Origin: Blastobasis lacticolella
Lineage: Eukaryota; Arthropoda; Insecta; Lepidoptera; Blastobasidae
Direction: 5' to 3'
DNA length: 64,000 nucleotides
Assembly (NCBI GenBank): GCA_905147135.1
Contig: LR990051.1
Coordinates: forward strand, 3,372,463 to 3,436,462
The stretch's first letter is position 1, and each line of letters opens with the position of its first letter. The position numbers were made by a program, and so were the translations under genes. A model generated the notes under the pieces. That model was given only the letters and a program-made list of their open reading frames with translations. It ran no database searches and was not told the DNA's origin. Below are positions 10,800 through 20,161 of this stretch, piece after piece.

Positions 10800-13060
10800 G
10801 TGATGGTTTACCAGATTAATGGGTAGTGTTTGCCATGTTTATCTGTGTACTTTGGCTTTGTAAAGTTAGGAGGAAGTGTTGTCTATACTACCAAAGACGA
10901 AAATACTGTATATATTTTTGTGTCTTCATAACTAAGAACCAATTTTGAAATTTTTTTCACTAATAGGAATGTATAATATTCCAGAGGGAATTGAACCAGG
11001 GTTTCTCAAACTGGCTCCATGTACCCCTGCCAAGTTTTCAGGTGCCCTTGCCCATTTCACAGAGCAAGACAATTTTATACAGTAGGTCAACAATAGTCTT
11101 CTTAGACCATTTGAAAAGCTTTGTTTATTAACTATGTGGTATATTGGTAAAACAAAACATTTAAAGATTAAAATATTTTTTGTATTCTTTTCCTCCCAAG
11201 AGCCACATCCAGTTTTCTGGGTTGTTTAAATAGTCCTTTAGTTAAAATTTGTCCCCCTTTCTCATCTCAACATACCAACTTGATTAAATTTTCAATTCTA
11301 AAATTGTATTAATGTTCCATGGGTGCCTTTTTTAAGCCGACCCTAGTAAAAGCCGAGATGGTTGGAGTGTAGCAAAGGGCTAAGTTTTTTTGAATTACAG
11401 CCTTTGGTATCCTCTAACCAGAATTTAAAAAATATTAGTTGTGGTGGAACACTATTGAACAGACGGAAGTACCTACCTACTTATTATATTGGTACCTACA
11501 TAGACTACAGCAGCTACTTAACTCCCTAACTGGACGCACGCTGGACGGTGAAATCCTGTTCATGCTCACACTTCACCTGTATTTGGTGACATTGGCCTTC
11601 CCACACCTACAATCAATATACCTGAAAAGTGTAGGTAATTTATATTGATAGCAAGTAACTTACTTACTTTTGGTAACTGGTAACTTGTAGATAAAAGCAC
11701 TGGCACTGAGAATCTACTTGGCGCAGGGAAACTAAAGTCTATCACAATTATTTATTTAGGAAAACAATGAACAACACCGCAAAATGCACACTTATCGGCC
11801 GCCCATTTTGTTTCTGTCAAATATTTTCTTGCCAGACACAAAAATATATCATGAAATTAAGGCACGAAAGCTACTCTACTGAAAACCTGAAAACCACAGT
11901 GACAACTGAAAATTAAGTTTTATTAATAATTAACGGAGTAGAAATTAAACAAAAACTGTTATTACCGCGAAAAGAACATGTGGATGTTTTTGCTATCGAA
12001 TGTGGAGGCTGTCTGCCTGTGAGGAAATTGAGGAAATGGGGAAAATTTTACAGAAAAACAGCAAGGACGGATCCTTCATTTGACGCCATCTGTCGTATAT
12101 TCTTCAAATTACTACCTACAACGCAAAGCTACCGTAGCATGTCTACCGTTTCAACCTTCTACGAGACACCCTAAGCTTATACGTACCTACATAAATTCTA
12201 GAGAACAGCTATAGATGGCGCTGTCTTAATTAATATTTCGCTCATCCGGCAAAACAACATTCTGCATATTTTTTAACCCCCGACGAATAAAATGGGGTGC
12301 TATAAGTTTGACGTGTGTATCTGTGGCTTTTTGGCTTAGTGTATCTGTGTGTCTGTCTGTGGCATCGTTGTTCCCGAACGGGTGGACCGATTTGGATGCG
12401 ATTTTCTCTATTTGAAAGCCAGTTTAATCGATATGAAAAAAGAATGAAAAATGAAAATAAAAAGTATTCAATGCGATAAGTATTCACTGAGGATTTATAA
12501 TATTCTTCTTACCCACGTGGAGGGGTGCGGGGACGCGTCGCAGAATCGCTCGGAGCGAAACCGCGCCGGGTCCACACCCCAGTGGCAGGGGTTGGGTGGA
12601 AGCCAAGAAGCTATGTAGATCATGATCATGATGTTCTTGGGCAGGATTTGATCAGTTGCCTATAAAAGTAAAATCATCATATCAGCCGAAAGACGCTCAT
12701 GAGATCTCCACAAAGGCCGATGGGGTGGGAGGCCCAAGGCCAACCCACACTGCGTCTTACTTAATATATAACTGTTGTAACAAAATGATTACAAAATATA
12801 CCTATACATACATAAAAATTAATTAGGTTTATTGCAGCATAATTACCATAAAAGTATAATAAAACAGGTTGTTAGAAATCTGAAATCAAGTTAGTCCAGA
12901 CTTGTAGACGAAAGATCGATAACCAACATCTCAAAAGCTGAGTTATTCAACGACGATTTAATACTATTAATATCAGTATATTTTCGGTGCTAGCGGGCTT
13001 TGTATGCTTTCCAAATATTTATTTGACAGCGGATGGAATTTAAGTTTACCTAATAGGTAC
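10800..13060. other. Intergenic, no supported gene
   Basis: No open frame has coding character. 12290-12440 is a dispersed lepidopteran repeat (CTGTCTGTGGCATCGTTG, GGTGGACCGATTTGG, TTTGAAAGCCAGTTTAATCG). 12650-12750 (ATCAGCCGAAAGACGCTCA, GGGAGGCCCAAGG) belongs to another family with a copy near 19210. Confidence 0.45.
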
Positions 13061-13067
13061 TATTAAG

Positions 13068-13072
13068 TCAGT
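13068..13072 (+). promoter_or_regulatory. Possible initiator for the MGST1-like gene
   Basis: TCAGT, the arthropod initiator consensus, lies at the start of a CpG-richer stretch (13070-13120) about 210 bp before the MGST1-like ATG. A possible 3' splice site (CATTTTTCTCAG, ending 13162) lies between, so the 5' UTR may be split. Weak evidence; no TATA box is placed. Confidence 0.25.
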
Positions 13073-13282
13073 GATGTTGCTGCGCGCGGTCATTTGTCTG
13101 GAGGTTGCCTGCGTGTGCGCGAGTGTAGCTAAATAATAATAATAATTAATCATTTTTCTCAGACCAATTTAAACACAATTTTAAACAGTCCATAGTGTAT
13201 TATGTTAGTAAAATTACTTATAATGTACCTAATATAAAGTGTTACCTCAAACTCTACAAGCTAAGAATACAATACAAGCAAA

Positions 13283-13732
13283 ATGGGTGTCCCATCGTTG
13301 GAGAGTCCTCTCGTTCGCTGCTACATCTTGTATTCCTCGGTATTGGCAATGAAGCTGCTAGCGATGGCGGCGCTGACCATCGTGACGCGGATGTGGAGAG
13401 GCGCGTTCATGAATCCCGAGGATGTGAATATGCTCGGTGGGGCGGTGAAATACGATGATTCGAAGGTAGAGAGGGTCCGGCGTGCGCATCTCAACGACTT
13501 GGAGAATATAGTTCCGTTTTGGCTGATCGGCGCCTTATACCTGACGACTAACCCCGGAGCTTGGTCCGCTTGGCTGTTCAGAGTGTTCGCGGCGAGCCGG
13601 CTGCTCCACACCTTCGTCTACTGCATCCTCCCACTGCCGCAGCCATCAAGAGCTATCGCCTTCGGTGTACCCTACGCTATAATGTTCTACATGGGGGCGC
13701 AAGTTGCTCTATACAATATCAAAGCTCTGTAA
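13283..13732 (+). CDS. Mgst1: Microsomal glutathione S-transferase 1-like (MAPEG)
   Basis: This 149-residue integral membrane enzyme would conjugate glutathione to lipophilic electrophiles and reduce lipid hydroperoxides in the ER and outer mitochondrial membranes, and is part of insect detoxification. Four hydrophobic segments fall at about residues 13-35, 75-90, 95-118 and 122-144. The MAPEG signature VERVRRAHLNDLENI is at 62-76, and PLPQPSRA (117-124) supplies R123, equivalent to the catalytic Arg130 of mammalian MGST1. Length is close to the family's usual 150-155. The ATG sits in an AAAATGG context with an in-frame TAA 21 bases upstream (13262-13264), which fixes the start. The coding region is one uninterrupted exon, and an AATAAA follows at 13844. 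No poly(A) tract or target duplication marks it as a retrocopy. Name by family similarity; the exact orthologue is not determined. Confidence 0.93.
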   Translation: MGVPSLESPLVRCYILYSSVLAMKLLAMAALTIVTRMWRGAFMNPEDVNMLGGAVKYDDSKVERVRRAHLNDLENIVPFWLIGALYLTTNPGAWSAWLFRVFAASRLLHTFVYCILPLPQPSRAIAFGVPYAIMFYMGAQVALYNIKAL

Positions 13733-13843
13733 CTCTGTGATGCGTGTTCACGGTGCGGACTGAGATGCCAAGCTCGACCTTGGCTCGTGCTTGTATAATA
13801 GGCACTTATAGGTTATAAGTGAGAATAGGTATTGTTACCACAA

Positions 13844-13849
13844 AATAAA
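13844..13849 (+). terminator. Poly(A) signal of the MGST1-like gene
   Basis: AATAAA lies 112 bases after the stop codon, in the same strand, giving a short 3' UTR. Confidence 0.75.
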
Positions 13850-14082
13850 GAACGGCCCGCCCCAAGCAGAAGGTCCACTGGAAGCAATGCGCCATTTCCT
13901 TCACGCACACATTGACGTTACGTTTACAGGGATTCTCCCGCAGTTTCAAGCAGTGCTCGGTCGCGATTATTAACGCGTGAATTCATTGTAGTGTCGACTT
14001 AAATATAATATTATATAATTAAACTATATTATTACTGATAAAATAAAAGTACTTGTACGTAACTAAGATTACTTAATAACAT

Positions 14083-14225
14083 ACAAGCAACGCACGCAGA
14101 GTCCAAGAACTGATGGGTGACCATTTCAGACTTTGAGGCTAGTCGAACTTCAGCACCGCTACGAGTTCTAATGCCGATGGTAAAGCGAGGTTGACCAAGG
14201 TCTTCCGCTAGAGATCCTAGGACTA
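14083..14225 (+). repeat. Repeat with 5S rRNA-like block, copy 1
   Basis: AAGCAACGC...GATGGGTGACC resembles the internal promoter region of insect 5S rRNA (AAGCAACATCGAGCG, then TTGGATGGGTGACCG). It is followed by a body (TAGTCGAACTTCAGCACCGC, then AAGCGAGGTTGACC) shared with the copy at 30441-30585. A 5S-derived SINE (SINE3-like) would fit. The match is short and decayed. Confidence 0.4.
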
Positions 14226-14599
14226 GTTGAACAGTTTCAGGCACCACGTGACAGTTTTTAACAGAATAAGAAACCGTAATGGCCACCTTAATGGTTTCTA
14301 GTCGGAAATGAGTGTTTAGTCTAATATAAAAATTATCACTGACCACTTTCCTTTTCCATAATCATATCAACTGACAATTATGAACACATTATGGCAAGGA
14401 TTAGATATTGGTCCTTTGCAAAGGACATGTTATTGTGAACGATCTTTAAAATTCTATTCGAAGTTTAAATACTCTTTTTAAAATTCAGAATAAATACAGT
14501 AGCAATCCTAGTGAGTCGGCAAGTTTAGGTAATAATTTTCGAAGACGACGGGAGTAGACCTTCTGTTAGTTTTCTATTTTGTGTTGTTACCGACAGAGC

Positions 14600-15375
14600 T
14601 AGAACGCAAAATGTGTGGATATATTTATTTATTATTATTTAATATTTACAAATAACTTTAAACACAAAATAAGCTTTCCGGGAAAAAAAATATTTCATGT
14701 GTAAGTTTAAATATAAGTACATTTTTGTATATTGTCTTATAATATGTGTGCAATAAAGAGTTTTTACTTACTTACTGGTAAGTAACATATAGGTACAACA
14801 ACCCTCAACAAAAACAGTAAACGAAAGTGTGTCTGTACATTGCATTTATTTACAAAAAAAAAATAATTAAGGGCGACTAAGAAATAGTAACAGAATAAGT
14901 GTTTTTTGAAATTTTTTGTCTGTCTGTTTGTTCACGCTAATCTCCGGAAGTGCTGGACTGATTTGAATGTATTTTTTGTTGTTGTGTAGCTATTATGCTG
15001 GGTAGTTTGGGGTCCAACTTAAAGTTTAGGTCATGTTTCATCTAATTCGCTTGGGTCAAGCTAGAACCAGATGCAGCTTGACCTCGCCGTAGTACTTGCT
15101 TCCATATATTAGGCTTTCATATCTACATACACATTATTTTTTTATCTTTTTATAGTTATCATACGTATAAACCTTTCTTATGAATGATTCCGTCCCTTCG
15201 TGAAAACTGTCCGCGGCGTGCGCCATCGGGATTTGAGGGCACAGGTGATTGCCGGCAGTACCCGCCATTTAGCACAAGCTGCGGACATACGGGACTTGAT
15301 AAGGCCGCTGGTTGCTTTTCTTTTTTTTCCTCTGTTTTGTTCTATTTTATGTATAAGCAATAAATAATTTTTCAT
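14600..15375. other. Retroelement 3' ends, no gene
   Basis: 14600-14775 ends in GTGCAATAAAGAG and TTTTTACTTACTTAC, like the 3' end of a LINE. 15005-15120 matches 540-640 (CATGTTTCATCTAATTCG). 15175-15370 ends GCAATAAATAATTTTTCATTCATTCAT, another retroelement-like tail. No intact frame. Confidence 0.4.
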
Positions 15376-15419
15376 TCATTCATACATTCTATATCACTGG
15401 ACTCGTGCTGCAGTACGTG

Positions 15420-16135
15420 ATGCGGGTGTGTATCTGTATCTGTGCAGATGGTTCACTTTGGTCTGTCTGTCGCATCGTAGCTCACAAACGGATGGATCTA
15501 TTTTGATGCGGTTTTCATTATTTGAAAGCCGAGATATGGTTATTTGGAGGTCTTGAGTAGTGGGATGAGTTAAACTCAGTAGACAAGTGTGGAATGGATA
15601 TATTTACAGAAAATGTGCCTAACTATATTTACAAATACGTACTACCTAAACTTGTGTGACTGATCTAGTAAAAAGCTATTTGCATTGACCAATGGGAAAG
15701 CCCGCCGCGAGATAGCTTCCCCCACCACGCCGCGCGCCGGTGTGGTGCCGCTATAAATAAGAGGCGCAGAGCGGCGGATGCCCATTTGGCCGGCGCATCG
15801 AGGGACAGCACATCGGAGGAAGCTCGGCGCGTACGGTGGCGACTACAGCGGCGGCGAACTCCGATGGTCTTCTGAAGCTGCGCTGGGGCTCCGTGGCGTG
15901 AAGAACAATCCCAAACAAGTCGTTCTTTTCAGAACGCAATCCTGAGTTTCGTGACCTAATACGCTCTCTGTGGCTAAATACGCATTCGTTCTATTTATTA
16001 TAGAACACGAGTTTCACGACTTTTATACGAATACAATACGGTAGCCACAGTTATTTTATTGGCTTTGTTTCAATAAAATTGGTTCAGTAATTTAGGTAAT
16101 ATTTGAGTGTATACTTGGTCGGGGGTTCTTCGACA
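15420..16135 (+). repeat. Dispersed lepidopteran repeat split by an LTR
   Basis: The left part (15420-15544: TCTGTCTGTCGCATCGTAGC, GATGCGGTTTTC, TTTGAAAGCCGAGAT) and right part (16050-16135: GGCTTTGTTTCAATAAAATT, TTTAGGTAATATTTGAG, ACTTGGTCGGGG) join to give the same order as the uninterrupted copy at 48600-48830. The 505 bases between are the LTR listed next. Confidence 0.65.
15545..16049 (+). mobile_element. Solo LTR of a retrotransposon
   Basis: The 505-bp block begins TGGAGG and ends GCCACA, so it has the TG...CA ends of an LTR. GTTATT stands directly on both sides (15539-15544 and 16050-16055), a 6-bp target duplication, and the host repeat continues across it. Inside are a reversed CCAAT box near 15690 (GACCAATGGG) and a TATA box (TATAAATA, 15752-15759) followed by GC-rich leader sequence. 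No gag or pol remains, so the internal part was probably lost by LTR-LTR recombination. The superfamily is not determined. Confidence 0.7.
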
Positions 16136-16198
16136 TTTTTCAAAGATAATCAGTTAGGCTATTAAATACAACATTAAAACGACCATTGCCCTAGACAC

Positions 16199-16204
16199 TT
16201 TATT
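16199..16204 (-). terminator. Poly(A) signal of the 16231-16500 gene
   Basis: TTTATT on the plus strand is AATAAA on the minus strand, starting 27 bases after the stop codon. Confidence 0.65.
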
Positions 16205-16230
16205 CGGATAACGAAATAACGTGACAAAAT

Positions 16231-16500
16231 TCAAGCGGTTTTAAATTTAGACGCTGTTTGTATAGTCACGTTGGGGAATATGTAGAGCTTGGCCACGTCA
16301 AACCGCCGATGGTTCGTTCCTCCTGCGCAGAAGTTGTCATATTGCTCGTAGACCAGCTTCGCAGCCACGAAGGATGCAGCGAACATGCATACTAGAAGAA
16401 TAGCGCACACAGCAGGACACAATATGGCTGCAAGCTTGCTTGGTGTGTGTGAGCGCACGCTCTCCACCTCAGAGTCGGTTACGCTGTGTTCTTTCGTCAT
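16231..16500 (-). CDS. Small single-pass membrane protein, unrecognised
   Basis: I recognise no family for this 89-residue protein. Residues 1-22 are polar and rich in Ser, Glu and His. Residues 23-47 are a strong membrane segment (LAAILCPAVCAILLVCMFAA...). Residues 48-89 would face the lumen or exterior and hold one N-glycosylation sequon (N77-V-T) and one cysteine (C58). No cleavable signal peptide is evident, so an N-in (type II) anchor is likely. The ATG follows only two bases after a good 3' splice site (GTTTTGTTTTTCAG, exon from 16502), so at least one upstream exon exists, either 5' UTR or more coding sequence. An AATAAA 27 bases past the stop supports a real last exon. The general design (short N-tail, anchor, small sequon-bearing domain) is like the genes at 18599 and 27946, but no sequence similarity is visible. 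Confidence 0.6.
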   Translation of the reverse strand: MTKEHSVTDSEVESVRSHTPSKLAAILCPAVCAILLVCMFAASFVAAKLVYEQYDNFCAGGTNHRRFDVAKLYIFPNVTIQTASKFKTA

Positions 16501-16669
16501 TTCTGAAAAACAAAACTTATTATGTATGTAGCCTACGTCATATTAATGGACGGTATCCCCATGAGGAGGAGTTGAAGGTTCAAGTCCAGCAGTAAACTTT
16601 CATGGACTGTTGAAGAAATAATGTGGTAGTACTATCTACGGTGTAGTACAGAAAAGTTGTTAATAATAA

Positions 16670-16812
16670 TAATCTTGGAGAGCCCGGAGTACGATTTGAC
16701 AGATCGGGTAACTACAGTAGAGCGACTGCCATCCTTCATCCTGCCGCCTTCGTGGCCCTGTTAACAGGGAAACTGACCAGAGTGGATCATGGTTACATAT
16801 TCAATCGGCTTA
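16670..16812 (-). mobile_element. SINE family A, partial
   Basis: AATCTTGG, GGTAACTACAGTAGAGCGA and GATCATGGTTACATATTCA match the tail half of the 1963-2312 copy. The tRNA-like head is absent. Confidence 0.6.
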
Positions 16813-16819
16813 ATAATAT

Positions 16820-17755
16820 AAGTACCTTAAGTGTAGTTGCTGTGTAGAAAGCGGCATCGGTCGAAGTACTAATTTGTTAGTAATCAGAGTTGACGGGCTG
16901 TTTCAATGAACGGCATACAAGAGGTTGCTCTTTTTTACGTTATACAGCAGAGACAAACAGGCAAGCGGACAACCTGATGGAAAGTGGGCACCGCCGCCTA
17001 TGGAAATCTTTGCTACAAACCTTTTCAATATAGGTACCTACTTACATTAGCTCAATTAGGCTAATATTGTACCTGGGTTTCGCAAATAAATTATTTGATT
17101 GATTTGATTGATTGATTATAAAGCTGCTGGAAATAGTTAGGCCTCCCCCAAGGCGTGTAGCTTAGAGACCGGTCCTCGTTTTGCTTGAGAAAACAGTCAT
17201 TGTTCAAGCAATATTCGTTTATATGAAATTTGCTAACATATCATTATCAGGCGTTCAAGTTTTGCGTGATAGAATGCTACACCTATACCCTACGGCTATA
17301 CTTATAATTTAGGCAATCCCCTTGCTGACCCTGGCTGGCAGGTTTACCGCAAACCGAAGGTGTTAGTTGCAACTGTTGGCGAAGCGAATTTGACCAAGAT
17401 TGTTTCACTGGTGACGTTAGATAAGTAATTTAACTTACTTGTAAAGTGCACTAATTTGTTTCGCTTAATATTTTCAAATACGATCTCTTAAAGTAAGCTC
17501 GAAATAATATACATTTTATTTTCTATAAATATGCCTTTTCAACGAGGATTTATTCTCTGACGCCTTCTAAAAAATTATAGAAAGAAGACCTTCGACATCA
17601 TAATCTAATCATTATAATTGCTCTATGGTCCAAATAACCAATATGAAAGATGTCAAAATCCATAGATAAAAGATTGCACTGGCCCCACCCACACACAGGC
17701 TCGGATACAGGGGGCAGGGGGCAATGGGTGCAATTGCCCCCCACTGAGCCCCGAC
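16820..17755. other. Intergenic, no gene seen
   Basis: Contains a fragment of the CCTGATGGAAAGTGGGC repeat (16945-17010), a GATT-type microsatellite at 17090-17118, and a short piece (GTTGGCGAAGCGAATTTGACC, 17375-17400) of the 5S-like repeat. Nothing coding. Confidence 0.5.
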
Positions 17756-18350
17756 TATAACTATTAATCGCACACGGTTTTATGAGTTACGCTGCGCCCG
17801 CTCAATTATTTTATTAATTTTATCAATCACTCCAGCTTTTTATAAACAAATTTAAAAATTTTTGGAGGTCGTTCATTGGCTTCAGTTTTTTCATGCTATT
17901 CACCAGTATTTAAAAACCTAAAATTCTGAGCTTGCTGCGCTCGCTCAAATATTGGTTTTAACTATTACCTCAGCTTTTAAAAACCATAATGTTAAAAGTT
18001 CCGTGCGCGCTCCGATCGCTCATTAAATAATTTGAATTACTTTTATTGCCTTTTATTACGATCAGCATTACATATCATCACAGCACCTATGCCAAAATCT
18101 CAAAAACTTCGAGCTCGCTCCGCTCGTTCATTCATTCATTGATAACATTTTCTTTTACTACTCAAAATGTCAATTATTTCGAACTCGCTTCGCTCGGTCA
18201 TTCATGGGTTTCAGCTACTTTTCTTAACAGACACCTAGCTCGTTGCGGTCACTCATTCATTGATTTCCTTAAATTACTATTGTGAAGATCACCCATTGCT
18301 GTTAAGACCAAAAATGTCTAAAATTGTGACCACCAGAGCGCTTGCTCCTT
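17755..18350 (+). repeat. Degenerate tandem array of GAGCTCGCTCCGCTCG units
   Basis: A core like GAGCTCGCTCCGCTCGTTCATTCATTG recurs at about 17780, 17870, 17930, 18005, 18105, 18180, 18235 and 18335, spaced 55-100 bases with AT-rich linkers that hold TTTTATTGC or AGCTTTTAAAAACC. One isolated unit is at 24345-24440. The array ends about 250 bases before the gene at 18599. Confidence 0.6.
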
Positions 18351-18598
18351 GATTGATACTTATAGTTTTGACTCTTGCCCTCCCTGAACCAAATGCTGGA
18401 TTCGCACCTGCCAACATTGGCCAAAAGGAAATTTTACTATATTTAAATCTTGGACATTGGGCTTTGAGAGACAGGTAAAATTGTTTCTCTTCTCTATGCG
18501 TATGGTGTCAATTACGTCATCATCATTGAATGTAAATCCGTGAAATAATTTAAACGTTGCAATAACCACGAAATTAGCTTTAAATAATAAGGTTTACA

Positions 18599-19389
18599 AT
18601 GCGCAGGCTAACGTTATACATCATACTGTTTGTTGTGGCTATCATGTCACTATTCACTACTTTCCTGTATTTGATGACTGTCGTGGACCCCGGCCTGATG
18701 GACTTAGGACGACTTCATCGTGAGGTAAGATCGGTAAGATTAATTCCAATTCGTAGGCAGTTGGTATCCCGTGTACTAAATAATCAAATACCTAATCATC
18801 TTGGTATCAAAATATCTCGGTTGGGGGTTCCGCCTTGACCATGTTCCAAGATTTGGTAGATCAGGTAACTACAGTATAGCGACTACCATCTAACCTCCGT
18901 GTCTGTGTTTGTGTTGTCTATAAAGGATTAACTCTATGCGTTCCATCCATCGTGTCCCCTGTAGACTGCATTGATTTAGTGATTGATACAGTATTAGCTA
19001 TATTATTCTACATAAAGCAGGCTGTAGCCAATTCAGACAGGGCGTGCGCCCAACTATCCGTAATTTGCCTCAGGCCGGCACCACATCCGCTCTCCTTAGG
19101 TTGCAGATGTCTTGGACGACGACGGTGGCCGCGTGTGCCTTCCTAGGCAATAGACACAGTATAGCGTGAATCATCCTTTACGTTTACCTACAATATTACA
19201 ATGGCATGATCGACATCATCAGTCTACTAGTCCACTGCTGGACATGCCTCCCCAATGAGCGTCAATATACTCTGTCCACGGCTTACAATGTTAAATGTGA
19301 ATAACAAAAAATATTTTTAATTCCAGTTCCGGGACAGAAAGTTTAATTCAAGTGCCAACGAGGACTTAACAGGATTTATTATGTTATAG
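18599..19389 (+). CDS. Small type II membrane protein, two exons
   Basis: Exon 1 (18599-18724) encodes 42 residues and ends at GAG|GTAAGA. Exon 2 (19327-19389) follows TTTTTAATTCCAG, is in phase 0, and adds 20 residues before a TAG, giving 62 residues. Residues 6-29 are a membrane anchor after a short basic start (MRRL). The exterior part has one sequon (NSS in exon 2). Exon 1 aligns without gaps from Met1 with exon 1 of the minus-strand gene at 27946-29286: L10, LF18-19 and YLM[ST][VI]V[DN]P at 24-31 are shared. A weak likeness also joins the start of exon 2 (FNSSANED) to FNTSSLPANQES of that gene. The 602-bp intron holds a SINE fragment (18820-18905). An ATTAAA lies at 19467. The function is unknown. 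It could be a truncated family member whose exon 2 met an early stop. The exon model is by eye. Confidence 0.55.
18820..18905 (-). mobile_element. SINE family A fragment inside an intron
   Basis: TTCCGCCTTGACCATG and GGTAACTACAGTATAGCGAC match the middle of the family A SINE. It lies in the intron of the 18599 gene. Confidence 0.55.
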
Positions 19390-19497
19390 TGTTTTAGAAT
19401 GTAATGTACGTATGATCCGCAAATATTTTGTAAGAATGTAGGTTTACTTTGAAATAATAATGTTGTATTAAAAATAACTTAATATTATTTTATGAGC

Positions 19498-19735
19498 CAC
19501 TAGCTGTTCCTCGCGGGTTTTACCCGCGCGCATCTTGGATCTCAAACATTCAGTTATCCCTCAGGATCCTATTGCTCTTGAAGGATGAGAAGTAGATACT
19601 CTATGACACTCGCGAATAATATAATTTTCCTTGGGGATAATGTATGAGTGAAAGAATTTTCAAAGTCGGTTTACTAGTTTCGGAGATTACCCCCAACATA
19701 CATGCTTTTCCTCTTTATAATAATTTTTTTCATCA
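19498..19735 (-). mobile_element. Helitron-like repeat, 3' end at 19498
   Basis: On the minus strand the block ends ...CGCGAGGAACAGCTAGT, the CTAG|T ending of Helitrons. The body (GTGAAAGAATTTTCAAAGTC, CAACATACATGCTTTTCC on the plus strand) is shared with 34317-34505 and partly with 25661-25800. The 5' end is not resolved. Confidence 0.45.
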
Positions 19736-20065
19736 TGGCGTTAATATCCCGGTTATACTCTCGCGCACGAGGGCCCCGGGGTCCGCCATGACCATAATAC
19801 AGGATTTGGCAGGTCAGGTAATTACAGTGGAGCGACTGCCATCTGACCTCCATGACCCTGCTACCAGGGGAACCTGACCAGATTGGATCATGGTTACACA
19901 TCCAGTCGCTTGAATGCGCAGGTTTCATCACGATGTTTTCCCTCACCGTAAGAGCATCGGTTAGTATTCAACTAATGTACATAACTCAGAAAACGAAGCG
20001 AGACTCGAACCCGGGACCTCTGGCTTACGAGTCGGATACTCTAACCGCTCGGCTACCGACGCTCA
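19736..20065 (-). mobile_element. SINE family A, near full-length
   Basis: Same order as the copy at 1963-2312, with a better-kept head: on the minus strand TAGCCGAGCGGTTAGAG (A box), CTCGTAA loop and GGTTCGAGTC (B box). Confidence 0.75.
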
Positions 20066-20161
20066 TAATAATAATAGTTTTTCCTCTTTATAATATTAGT
20101 AGGTAAACATGACGTCCTGGACGAAGGTGGCCGCTTTCCATCAGGTGGACCGTCATATCGT

